A DNA stretch of 17,546 bases. Origin: CAZBKJ01 sp964492495 (lineage in GTDB: Bacteria > Patescibacteriota > Microgenomatia > UBA1400 > UBA12028). This document shows, piece after piece, positions 7,683-14,094 of this stretch. A program made the position numbers and the translations under genes. Below the pieces are notes generated by a model. The model was not told the DNA's origin. It saw only the letters and a program-made list of their open reading frames with translations, and did not search any database. Numbering within the stretch: position 1 is the first letter of the stretch; each line of letters opens with the position of its first letter. Location of the stretch: positions 1-17,546 of the forward strand of contig CAZBKJ010000027.1 of the NCBI GenBank assembly GCA_964492495.1, given 5' to 3'.

Positions 7683-7709
7683 ATTATACCTTTTTTGCAT
7701 GCTGTACAA
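7683..7709 (-). promoter_or_regulatory. Promoter for RNase P RNA
   Basis: On the minus strand, a perfect TATAAT (7683-7688) lies 5-6 nt before the predicted 5' end of the RNA at 7677. TTGTAC (7704-7709; 3 of 6 to TTGACA) is 15 nt upstream, a short spacer. The same bases read on the plus strand give TACAAT (7705-7710), a possible -10 for the divergent membrane-protein gene. Confidence 0.6.
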
Positions 7710-7730
7710 TGAAGCAGTCAAGGAGACCAT

Positions 7731-8429
7731 ATGAATGACTATATTGTCCAGAGTCCGTTTGAACAATCGCTCTCACAAAGCATGACTTTTCTTCTTACTG
7801 AAGTCATCACATTTTTGCCAAAGCTTGCCTTGGCATTACTCGTGACACTCGTTGGTATCTTTATTGCCAGAACCCTTCGAAGTTTGGTCATCTCCTCACT
7901 GAGCAGCCTGCGATTTTCTAAAAACCTCGAAAAAACTCCGTTAGCTGAGTTCCTCCACAATGCTGAGGTCAAAAGCACTGCAGAGAACGTGATCGGTGGA
8001 ATTGTCTACTGGATTCTGATCCTCTTTATCGCATACACCGTTGTGACGATTCTTGGTCTTGATACTGCTTCAGCGATACTCAATCATGTTGTCTTCTATA
8101 TTCCGCATGTCTTCTCTGCTGTTGTCATCCTCATCGTAGGAGTACTGCTTGCAGGTCTTGCAGAAACCCTGGTAAAGGGCACCGTAAAGTCCGTTGATCC
8201 GCAAACTGGCAGGTTTTTAGGAAAAGTGACCAGTTACTTGATCATTGTGCTTTCTGCCATGGCAGCCATCAGTGAACTTGGAATCGCCCAGCAATTTATC
8301 ATGATTCTGTTTACCGGATTTGTCACTGCCGTCTCCTTAGCAGTTGGTCTTGCATTCGGCCTTGGAAGCAAGCACACCGTCGAGCGCATGATGATGGAAT
8401 GGTACGAGAAAATGAAGCGAGATGAATAA
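7731..8429 (+). CDS. Conserved TM-helix family membrane protein (MscS-associated, CmpX-like)
   Basis: Small integral membrane protein resembling the conserved TM-helix family (Pfam TM_helix), whose repeats occur alone or ahead of MscS channel domains. The 232 residues contain about five hydrophobic segments (about 22-46, 88-110, 118-146, 163-183, 186-210). The first repeat is LPKLALALLVTLVGIFIART, and the last ends in the family hallmark AVGLAFGLGSK. There is no MscS beta domain after it, only a short charged tail. A role in ion conductance or osmotic/envelope stress is a family-level guess. ATG 7731 has a strong Shine-Dalgarno, AAGGAG at 7720-7725, 5 nt upstream. The promoter region is shared with the divergent RNase P RNA gene. 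Confidence 0.78.
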   Translation: MNDYIVQSPFEQSLSQSMTFLLTEVITFLPKLALALLVTLVGIFIARTLRSLVISSLSSLRFSKNLEKTPLAEFLHNAEVKSTAENVIGGIVYWILILFIAYTVVTILGLDTASAILNHVVFYIPHVFSAVVILIVGVLLAGLAETLVKGTVKSVDPQTGRFLGKVTSYLIIVLSAMAAISELGIAQQFIMILFTGFVTAVSLAVGLAFGLGSKHTVERMMMEWYEKMKRDE

Positions 8430-8444
8430 TTCACCAATTCTTGT

Positions 8445-8813
8445 TTACTCAAATTTATACAGCAAGAGGAATGGTAGATCTATCTGTTCAAAGACTCCTA
8501 TAAATTGTCTCTCTGCAAATATAGCCAAGATATTGCGCTCTGATTCTAGGGTGAGTGCCATTGAATCAATGATCACTCTCCCTAGAGGGAAATCCTGCGT
8601 CGGTTCTACATAATACACATAATCACCTCTCTCATCGTCAGTAAAGAGATCCTTATCTGTAGGAGCTGTAAATTTGTCACTTCCAAGAATAACAGCAAGA
8701 CTTCGCAAGCTTTCAGTAAGTAAACTTACAGTATTTGCAGGTATTTCATCAGATACAGTATTTCTACTCAGTAGATGTGTATCGATGCCAATAGTAATAT
8801 ACCGCTCACTCAT
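8445..8813 (-). CDS. Unknown 122-residue protein, downstream partner of lexA
   Basis: I do not recognise this protein. It starts 10 nt after the lexA stop on the same strand with GAGG 4 nt before the ATG, so it is almost surely co-transcribed with lexA and controlled by it. The sequence suggests an alpha/beta fold: a first strand YITIGIDTHL, a helix NTVSLLTESLRSLAVIL, an acidic loop with FTDDERGDYVYYVEP, a strand GRVIIDSMAL, and a C-terminal part ending FLLLYKFE. It has no signal peptide, membrane helix, cysteine or metal motif. Candidate roles are an SOS-induced regulator, inhibitor or cofactor, but nothing in the sequence names one. Confidence 0.75.
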   Translation of the reverse strand: MSERYITIGIDTHLLSRNTVSDEIPANTVSLLTESLRSLAVILGSDKFTAPTDKDLFTDDERGDYVYYVEPTQDFPLGRVIIDSMALTLESERNILAIFAERQFIGVFEQIDLPFLLLYKFE

Positions 8814-8823
8814 AGTGCCTCAT

Positions 8824-9444
8824 TTAGCTTACAAACTTTCGGATAAGCCCAACACATCGTCCCTGAATGCGAACTCGTGTTGCAAAGATTGGTTGCATCT
8901 TGGAGTTTGCTGGTTCCAAACGGATTCTTGTTGCTTCCTTGTAAAATTTCTTTAAGGTTGCAAGACCGTTGTCCAAAAGTGCGACAACAATATCTCCATT
9001 AACAACGTCTTGTTGCTCTTCTATGACTACGTAATCTCCATCTAGAATTCCTTCTTCAATCATACTGTCACCTTTGACTTGCAAAACGTATGCTCGCTTC
9101 TTTCCAGAAATAAGTTCTGGTGATACCTTAAATGTTGCATCTGGATCTGTGTATGGCTGGAGTGGTTGTCCGGCAGCGATAAATCCAAGCACAGGAAGAT
9201 CGACAGCGTCAGTGAGCCGAAGGAATGTGCGATCAACAAGTTCAAGTCCTCTGACAGTTCCTTCGTATTTTTTAACCACACCTTTTCGGATCAATGCTTG
9301 CAGATGCTCATGCACAGTTGCTAGAGATGAGACTCCAATTGAGTTCGCAATTTCTTGCAAGGTCGGAGAGAACCCATTCTTTTGAATATACTGTGCAATG
9401 AAATCTACAATCTGTCGTTGTCGCTTATACAGAGTGATAGGCAT
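8824..9444 (-). CDS. lexA: LexA repressor (SOS regulator, S24 autoprotease)
   Basis: Represses DNA-damage genes and cleaves itself when RecA is activated. The 206-residue protein has an N-terminal winged helix (YKRQRQIVDFI at 6-16; FSPTLQEIANSIGVSSLATV at 25-44, containing the recognition helix) and a C-terminal S24 domain. Cleavage would fall at Ala91-Gly92 in GFIAAGQP; the catalytic pair is Ser127 (KGDSM) and Lys165 (ATLKKF). The C-terminus CVGLIRKF is typical. I chose ATG 9444 because it gives the family start MPITLYKRQ and has GGGAG 5 nt upstream; the frame runs 35 codons further up to 9549 but that part is not LexA-like. It is divergent from uvrB and followed by an unknown gene in the same transcript. 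Confidence 0.96.
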   Translation of the reverse strand: MPITLYKRQRQIVDFIAQYIQKNGFSPTLQEIANSIGVSSLATVHEHLQALIRKGVVKKYEGTVRGLELVDRTFLRLTDAVDLPVLGFIAAGQPLQPYTDPDATFKVSPELISGKKRAYVLQVKGDSMIEEGILDGDYVVIEEQQDVVNGDIVVALLDNGLATLKKFYKEATRIRLEPANSKMQPIFATRVRIQGRCVGLIRKFVS

Positions 9445-9529
9445 ACGTGCTCCCTTCGTGCTATCCCTGAACCAAATGGTACAAGGTGAATAAAATACTA
9501 ATGGAATAGTGCTTTTCCGTAACAAACCC

Positions 9530-9559
9530 ACCATACCCAAAACTGACACATACAGTCAA
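9530..9559 (-). promoter_or_regulatory. Candidate lexA promoter
   Basis: On the minus strand, TTGACT (9554-9559; 5 of 6 to consensus), an 18-nt spacer, and TATGGT (9530-9535; 4 of 6). Transcripts would begin near 9523, leaving a leader of about 80 nt with a good Shine-Dalgarno. A motif shared with the uvrB promoter overlaps its -35. Confidence 0.35.
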
Positions 9560-9564
9560 CTGCA
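9550..9564 (-). promoter_or_regulatory. Candidate LexA operator, lexA side
   Basis: Minus strand TGCAGTTGACTGTAT matches 10 of 15 positions of the uvrB-side TACATTGAGCTGTAT and shares its TRCA-N6-TGTA imperfect dyad. It covers the -35 of the putative lexA promoter, a sensible place for autorepression. The assignment rests on two sites only. Confidence 0.35.
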
Positions 9565-9735
9565 TCATTTCCAAACAAAGTAGAACAATGCAGTACATTC
9601 GTTTTTTCTACATGAGGTAAACATTTGGGTAATGCACAATGAATCTGTTGTATTTTTCTTGACATTCACCCCAACGAAAAAGTGAGTCTGTAACTCAGTG
9701 CAACACGTCGTTTTGGCTTTTTTTTGCAGTTTGCG

Positions 9736-9750
9736 TACATTGAGCTGTAT
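9736..9750 (+). promoter_or_regulatory. Candidate LexA operator, uvrB side
   Basis: TACATTGAGCTGTAT contains the dyad TACA-N6-TGTA and ends 5 nt before the extended -10 element of uvrB, so a bound repressor would block polymerase. It shares CTGTAT and the flanking TRCA with the site at the lexA promoter. It is neither the E. coli (CTGT-N8-ACAG) nor the Bacillus (GAAC-N4-GTTC) SOS box. Confidence 0.35.
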
Positions 9751-9755
9751 ATTTG

Positions 9756-9764
9756 TGAGATAAT
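9756..9764 (+). promoter_or_regulatory. Extended -10 promoter of uvrB, likely leaderless
   Basis: TGA-GATAAT forms an extended -10 (TGn plus a hexamer matching 5 of 6) ending 6 nt before the uvrB ATG at 9771, so the start site would fall on the initiation codon. No Shine-Dalgarno and no clear -35 are present. Confidence 0.5.
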
Positions 9765-9770
9765 TGCCCA

Positions 9771-11897
9771 ATGCCATTTGCACTGAAATCTCCATACGAA
9801 CCACTCGGTGATCAGCCACTCTGCATCGATCAGCTCACGAAGGGGTACACCGAAGGGAAAGATCACCAAGTCTTACTTGGTGTGACTGGCAGTGGAAAGA
9901 CATTTACCATCGCCAACGTCATTCAAAAAATCCAAAAACCCACTCTCGTCATTGCCCATAATAAAACATTAGCCGCTCAGCTCTATCAGGAGTTTCGCGA
10001 CTTTTTTCCCGATAATGCAGTTAGTTATTTTGTGTCGTACTACGACTACTACCAACCAGAAAGCTACATCCCAAGCACGGATACGTATATTGAGAAAGAA
10101 ACCCAGATCAACGAAGAAATCGATAAGTTGCGTCTTTCAAGTACAGCAAACCTGCTTACACGCCCTGACTGCATTGTGGTTGCGTCCGTTTCGTGTATCT
10201 ACAACCTCGGTTCACCTGTGGAATATGGAAAGTATGTTTTAGAACTTATTGAAGGCGAGTTGATTAGCCGGCAGACCTTACTCGCAAAGCTGGTGAATCT
10301 TCAGTACGAGCGCAATGATGTGGATCTCGCACGAGGAAAATTTCGAGTACGTGGAGAAACCATTCAGGTTTGGCCAGCATATGAAGATAATGCGCTCTCG
10401 TTAACCATGATTGGAAATCAACTAGAAAAAATCACTCGCATTGACCCACTTACTGGAAACTCTATCGAGGGAACGGTGTTGGAGAGAGAACGCATGAGTG
10501 GAAATGTCGGCAATAAGCGCTATATTCTCTATCCTGCAAAGCACTACATGACAGATCCAGTGACTCAGCCTGAAGCCCTGAGCGCAATCGAAGCGGATCT
10601 TCAAGAACGACTTGCACAGCTTCGCGCAAACAACAAAGTGCTTGAAGCATATCGTCTTGAGCAAAAAATCCACTACGACATGGATATGATTCGTGAGCTT
10701 GGATTTGTAAACGGTATTGAAAACTATTCTCGCTACTTTGATGGAAGAAACCCAGGGGATCCTCCCTTTACCTTGATTGATTACTTCCATGAAAATGCCA
10801 AGCAATTTGGTGATGGCTCGTTTCTGACAGTGGTTGATGAATCCCATATCAGTATTCCGCAGGTTCGTGGCATGTATAACGGAGATCAATCAAGAAAACA
10901 GACGCTGATCGACTATGGCTTTCGCCTCCCATCAGCGCTTGATAATCGCCCATTAAAGTTTGAGGAGTTCTTGCGGCTACTTGATAAGACAATCTATGTC
11001 TCCGCAACCCCTACTCCTTGGGAACTTTCTATGAGTGGCAATGAAGTAGCTGAGCAAATTATCAGACCTACTGGTTTGATTGAGCCAACAATCGAAATTC
11101 GACAATCAGAAGGACAGATTGAAAACTTAATTGGAGAAATTTTTATCCGCAAAGCCAAAGGCCAACGGGTTCTGATCACAACACTGACAAAAAGAATGGC
11201 AGAAGTTCTGACTGATTATCTCAATGATGAAAAGAAAATGCTCAAAATTGCAGATGACTTATCACTCTTACCACTGCCGCTTGGTCTTCCAAAGGTCGCG
11301 TATCTGCACTCTGATATAGAGACATTGGATCGTTCAGACATTCTCAACGACTTGCGATCTGGCGTCTATGATGTCCTTATCGGAATCAATCTTTTGCGAG
11401 AAGGTCTGGATTTACCAGAGGTGACTCTTGTTGCAATTTTAGACGCGGACAAAGAAGGATTTTTGCGATCCGTCTCATCACTTATTCAGACCATGGGGAG
11501 AGCAGCTCGTCATCATGAAGGACATGTCATTTTGTATGCCGACAAAATGACCAAATCAATGCAGGGTGCGATTGATGAAGTAGAGAGACGACGTGTCAAG
11601 CAACTTGCCTTCAATGAAAAATTTCATATAACACCACAAACAATTCTCAAACCCATGCGTGAGCAGTTAATTAAAAGAGACAAAAAAGAAGACGAGAGCA
11701 CCCAAAAATCAGGACTAAAAGTCCAGATCGACAAAAAAACCACGCTACTCATTGACGATATAGTTCCCGAAAATTTGCTTCCAACCGACAGGCAGAAAAT
11801 TATCAAGCAGCTCAAAAAGAAAATGAACGAGGCAGCCAAGGAATGGAACTTTGAGTTAGCAGCGAAGCTTCGAGATTCAATTGCAAAGCTAGAGTAG
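9771..11897 (+). CDS. uvrB: Excinuclease ABC subunit B (UvrB)
   Basis: DNA-damage-verifying helicase of nucleotide excision repair; takes damaged DNA from UvrA, then recruits UvrC for incision. The 708 residues show Walker A GVTGSGKT (37-44), the beta-hairpin region YDYYQPESYIP (91-101) that clamps DNA, DESH (about 356-359), SATPTPWE, helicase motif VI QTMGRAARH (about 573-581), and a C-terminal UVR domain (about 668-705, LKKKMNEAAKEWNFELAAKL) that contacts UvrC. Length and order are normal for full UvrB. ATG 9771 gives the family start (SPYEPLGDQP follows) and is preceded by an extended -10 but no Shine-Dalgarno. It is divergent from lexA, and a motif shared with the lexA promoter sits in its promoter, so SOS control is likely. 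uvrA and uvrC are not in the window. Confidence 0.98.
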   Translation: MPFALKSPYEPLGDQPLCIDQLTKGYTEGKDHQVLLGVTGSGKTFTIANVIQKIQKPTLVIAHNKTLAAQLYQEFRDFFPDNAVSYFVSYYDYYQPESYIPSTDTYIEKETQINEEIDKLRLSSTANLLTRPDCIVVASVSCIYNLGSPVEYGKYVLELIEGELISRQTLLAKLVNLQYERNDVDLARGKFRVRGETIQVWPAYEDNALSLTMIGNQLEKITRIDPLTGNSIEGTVLERERMSGNVGNKRYILYPAKHYMTDPVTQPEALSAIEADLQERLAQLRANNKVLEAYRLEQKIHYDMDMIRELGFVNGIENYSRYFDGRNPGDPPFTLIDYFHENAKQFGDGSFLTVVDESHISIPQVRGMYNGDQSRKQTLIDYGFRLPSALDNRPLKFEEFLRLLDKTIYVSATPTPWELSMSGNEVAEQIIRPTGLIEPTIEIRQSEGQIENLIGEIFIRKAKGQRVLITTLTKRMAEVLTDYLNDEKKMLKIADDLSLLPLPLGLPKVAYLHSDIETLDRSDILNDLRSGVYDVLIGINLLREGLDLPEVTLVAILDADKEGFLRSVSSLIQTMGRAARHHEGHVILYADKMTKSMQGAIDEVERRRVKQLAFNEKFHITPQTILKPMREQLIKRDKKEDESTQKSGLKVQIDKKTTLLIDDIVPENLLPTDRQKIIKQLKKKMNEAAKEWNFELAAKLRDSIAKLE

Positions 11898-11904
11898 ACT
11901 ACTC
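11892..11904. repeat. Odd palindrome spanning convergent stop codons
   Basis: GAGTAG-A-CTACTC is a perfect inverted repeat holding the TAG of uvrB and the TAG of the opposite membrane-protein gene. The T run on the plus strand is 6 nt away, so it is a poor intrinsic terminator as it stands. Confidence 0.5.
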
Positions 11905-12930
11905 CGTCGATTTTTGCTCAAACAGTGCTTTCACTTCTTGTGAAAATTCTCTCAAGATAACTCGGATGATAATGTACGTTGGGATCACAAGCAGTGCACC
12001 GATAAAGCTTCCAAAACGCACACCCATCAAAATAAGAACAATTGAAGTAAGTGGGCTAATTCCAACTGCCTTTTTCATAACCTGTGGAACAATCAAATTA
12101 TTCTCTATAACTTGGATCAGTATGTAAAGCACTGCAGTAATAAGTCCCATCGTCGGTGATACCATCGTGAGGGCAACGATAACAGCTGGAACAGCTGAGA
12201 TTGTTGGACCTAAGTTTGGCAGTGCTTCAAGCAGCCCTGCAAAGATTGCTAGTGGAAGCGCATACGGAATACCAAGGACGACAAGACCAATATAGGTCAT
12301 AACACCAATGACCACCATCAAAATAAATTCTCCTCGTACCCATCCACCCAGTGCTTCTTCAATTGCATTAAACAATGACCTACTCCGCTCGTCACGATCT
12401 TTTGTTCGAAAGAGAAACGCAGCATAGCGGTACAAGTGTTCGCGCTCAAACAAAAGATACAGAGTCATGATAAGGATCGTAAAGAGAGAAAAGACCACAG
12501 AAAAGGTCGACGCCACATATGAAAAGAGTGTACCGACGGAAGTTCCATACTGCGAAAGTAGACTACTTACTTGATCAAAATCCAATTGAATCGCTGCGAA
12601 TTCTTCCAAAAGTGGGTACTTTGAGGTATCAAGCAGATTAATTTGCGTGACTAAGCGAGCTGTTTGTTCAATAAGTGGTGGAACAATCGCTGCACCCACA
12701 ACAACTAACGATGAAATCAACAATGCATAGACAGACAGAACAGCCAGTGTTGGAGATTTGGTGATCTGGGTAAGCCGCACGACCAATGGTCGTAGTGCCG
12801 TCATGAGAACGAATGCAATCATGAGCAGGACAAGAATATCTGTTACTTTTGAGAGGATAAAGACCCCAGCAATGATCAAAAGAAAGTACGCAATTGTTTT
12901 CACTGAAATCTCAACTTTTATATTTTTCAT
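11899..12930 (-). CDS. AI-2E/PerM family transporter-like membrane protein
   Basis: Multi-pass membrane protein of the AI-2E transporter (UPF0118/PerM) family. Substrates vary or are unknown; members have been tied to quorum-signal export, Na+/H+ exchange and drug resistance. The 343 residues show two N-terminal helices (about 6-25, 27-47), helices near 58-82 and about 145-165, a loop after LLFEREHLYRY, and the conserved C-terminal half with GLLEALPNLGPTISAVPA and IENNLIVPQVMKKAVGISP followed by two more helices. I chose ATG 12930, with AGGGA 4 nt upstream; a GTG at 12954 would add eight residues but lies within a perfect palindrome. It converges on uvrB with 1 nt between stops. Upstream on the same strand, a palindrome and a heptad repeat array separate it from miaA. 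Confidence 0.88.
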   Translation of the reverse strand: MKNIKVEISVKTIAYFLLIIAGVFILSKVTDILVLLMIAFVLMTALRPLVVRLTQITKSPTLAVLSVYALLISSLVVVGAAIVPPLIEQTARLVTQINLLDTSKYPLLEEFAAIQLDFDQVSSLLSQYGTSVGTLFSYVASTFSVVFSLFTILIMTLYLLFEREHLYRYAAFLFRTKDRDERSRSLFNAIEEALGGWVRGEFILMVVIGVMTYIGLVVLGIPYALPLAIFAGLLEALPNLGPTISAVPAVIVALTMVSPTMGLITAVLYILIQVIENNLIVPQVMKKAVGISPLTSIVLILMGVRFGSFIGALLVIPTYIIIRVILREFSQEVKALFEQKSTE

Positions 12931-12942
12931 ACGTTCCCTACC

Positions 12943-12958
12943 TATTGTGATCACAATA
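12943..12958. promoter_or_regulatory. Perfect 16-bp palindrome, likely operator
   Basis: TATTGTGATCACAATA is self-complementary over all 16 bp and lies 12 nt before the ATG of the AI-2E-like gene. The half-site TATTGTGA resembles a CRP/FNR-type half-site but with no spacer between halves. Its place at the start of a gene suggests a dimeric repressor site. No regulator gene lies beside it. Confidence 0.5.
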
Positions 12959-13005
12959 TCTGTATAACTCTGCTCAACTTAGCTTTCTAATCTCTATGTC
13001 TTCTG

Positions 13006-13152
13006 CTATCTGCTCGTACCTGATGCCTCGTACCTTGTACCTTGTACCTTGTACCTTGTACCTTGTACCTTGTACCTTGTACCTTGTACCTTGCCTCTTG
13101 CCTCTTGCTATCGTCCTATCATCTATCATCTTGCATCGTCCTGACCTCTGAC
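13006..13152. repeat. Heptad-periodic tandem repeat array
   Basis: A 147-nt stretch keeps a 7-nt period throughout (21 heptads). The core is nine perfect TACCTTG units (13031-13093). It is flanked in the same register by CTCGTAC-CTGATGC-CTCGTAC (13013-13033), two CCTCTTG (13094-13107), two CTATCAT (13116-13129) and two CTGACCT (13141-13154), the last touching the miaA stop. The plus strand is pyrimidine-rich. It is noncoding (stops, no start, non-triplet period), has no spacers, and lies between miaA and the AI-2E-like gene, so it is probably transcribed with miaA as GTACAAG repeats. A degenerate relative is at 2228-2257. Confidence 0.85.
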
Positions 13153-13154
13153 CT

Positions 13155-14087
13155 CTATTTAGTGTAACAGTTTTTTATATATTCGAGTATGGTCTGTTCA
13201 AAACCGATAGCATCCGTCTCAAACCAGTTGATCTGATCTTCCCGTTTCCACCACGTCAGTTGACGCTTGGCATACTGCAGTTCGTGACGTGCCCAGATTT
13301 CGAGTAGTTGTTTTTTTGAAATTTTCTCTGCCAAATATTGTTCAATTTCTGCATATCCAATCGCGCTTTTGGCTTCTTTTGTCCAATCTGGGTACTGTGT
13401 AAGAATGTGTCTATATTCATCTACAGCTCCATCTTCTACACGATCACTTACCCTCTGGAATATTCTTTTTTCAAGTAGCTCTTCCGTCACTTTCAAGCCT
13501 ATCCACACCACATTTTCTTTTGAAAGCAATGATGGTTCTTTTTTGAGAGTACTTGAGCTTTGGTCAATTTCAATTGCTCGGATTAACCTGCGCGGATTTT
13601 GTGAGTCAGAGTGATTCATTTTTTCTAATCGTTCTGGATTCATCCTTTTTTGAAGTTCTGGTACTGATAGTACGTCTAGCTCCTCGCGAAGTTTTTCATT
13701 CCGTGGAATATGCGCGGATGCTGGTGAATCAAAGAGTGAGAGAGCAAACTGTGGCGTACCTGCAAGGATAACAAGAAGTCTCTCTTCTTTTTGCGCGGTC
13801 TCAATCACGGATTTTGCATACCGTAAAAATTGTCCCACTGACCACTCTTCATCTGGGCGAACAAGGTCGAGTCCGAATATTCTTGATTGGTTGTGAATAT
13901 AATATGAGTGCCTCTCGTCTGTGTTTTTTTCTTTGATATCTTTTCCCGTGACAATATCCTGATCTTTATAGACTTGCTTTGAATCCACTACGAGAATATC
14001 TACATTCGCAATGTGATCTGCTAAAAAATATGAAAGAGCTGTCTTTCCCGATGAAGTGGTTCCAGCAATGAGAAGAGGAAGGATCAT
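13155..14087 (-). CDS. miaA: tRNA dimethylallyltransferase (MiaA)
   Basis: Adds a dimethylallyl group to N6 of A37 in tRNAs reading UNN codons, the first step toward ms2i6A. The 310-residue protein has a P-loop GTTSSGKTALS (about 9-19), DSKQVYKDQDIVTGKD (in place of DSRQVYxxxDIGTAK), DEEWSVGQF, NPRRLIRAIE, AIGYAEIEQYL and YAKRQLTWW near the C-terminus, all in family order. One deviation: the usual GGTG/M-LY active-site loop reads AGTPQF. ATG 14087 lies 7 nt after the miaB stop and gives a natural start; a TTG at 14102 would overlap miaB. The gene pairs with miaB, which acts next on the same base. Its stop abuts the heptad repeat array. Confidence 0.92.
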   Translation of the reverse strand: MILPLLIAGTTSSGKTALSYFLADHIANVDILVVDSKQVYKDQDIVTGKDIKEKNTDERHSYYIHNQSRIFGLDLVRPDEEWSVGQFLRYAKSVIETAQKEERLLVILAGTPQFALSLFDSPASAHIPRNEKLREELDVLSVPELQKRMNPERLEKMNHSDSQNPRRLIRAIEIDQSSSTLKKEPSLLSKENVVWIGLKVTEELLEKRIFQRVSDRVEDGAVDEYRHILTQYPDWTKEAKSAIGYAEIEQYLAEKISKKQLLEIWARHELQYAKRQLTWWKREDQINWFETDAIGFEQTILEYIKNCYTK

Positions 14088-14094
14088 AGGTTGA

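Larger units (their letters stand above)
9445..9770. other. lexA-uvrB divergent regulatory gap
   Basis: This 326-nt gap holds no convincing gene. It contains the lexA leader, the candidate lexA promoter and operator, the uvrB extended -10 and its candidate operator. Other marks are a dyad TGAGT-CTGTA-ACTCA (9683-9697), a dyad AATG-CAGTA-CATT (9587-9599), and AGTACATTCGTTT (9592-9604), which is close to the cyanobacterial-type SOS box AGTAC-N4-GTTC. A perfect TTGACA (9659-9664) has no matching -10. The length is unusual for this compact window and suggests dense regulation. Confidence 0.5.

Noticed and set aside
9445..9549. N-terminal extension of LexA by 35 residues
   Set aside because: The added part is not LexA-like and covers the leader; the ATG at 9444 has a good Shine-Dalgarno and gives the family start.
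9659..9664. Perfect TTGACA in the lexA-uvrB gap as a plus-strand promoter
   Set aside because: No -10-like hexamer lies 15-19 nt downstream.
9565..9869. Small minus-strand open frames running from the uvrB start into the lexA-uvrB gap
   Set aside because: They overlap the uvrB 5' end, have no ribosome site and encode low-quality sequence.
10422..10889. 155-codon open frame antisense to uvrB
   Set aside because: It is fully inside a perfect uvrB gene, with no own promoter, ribosome site or recognisable protein.
12931..12954. GTG start for the AI-2E-like gene
   Set aside because: It lies inside the perfect palindrome; ATG 12930 has AGGGA just upstream.
13031..13107. CRISPR array
   Set aside because: Units are 7 nt and contiguous, with no spacers and no cas genes.
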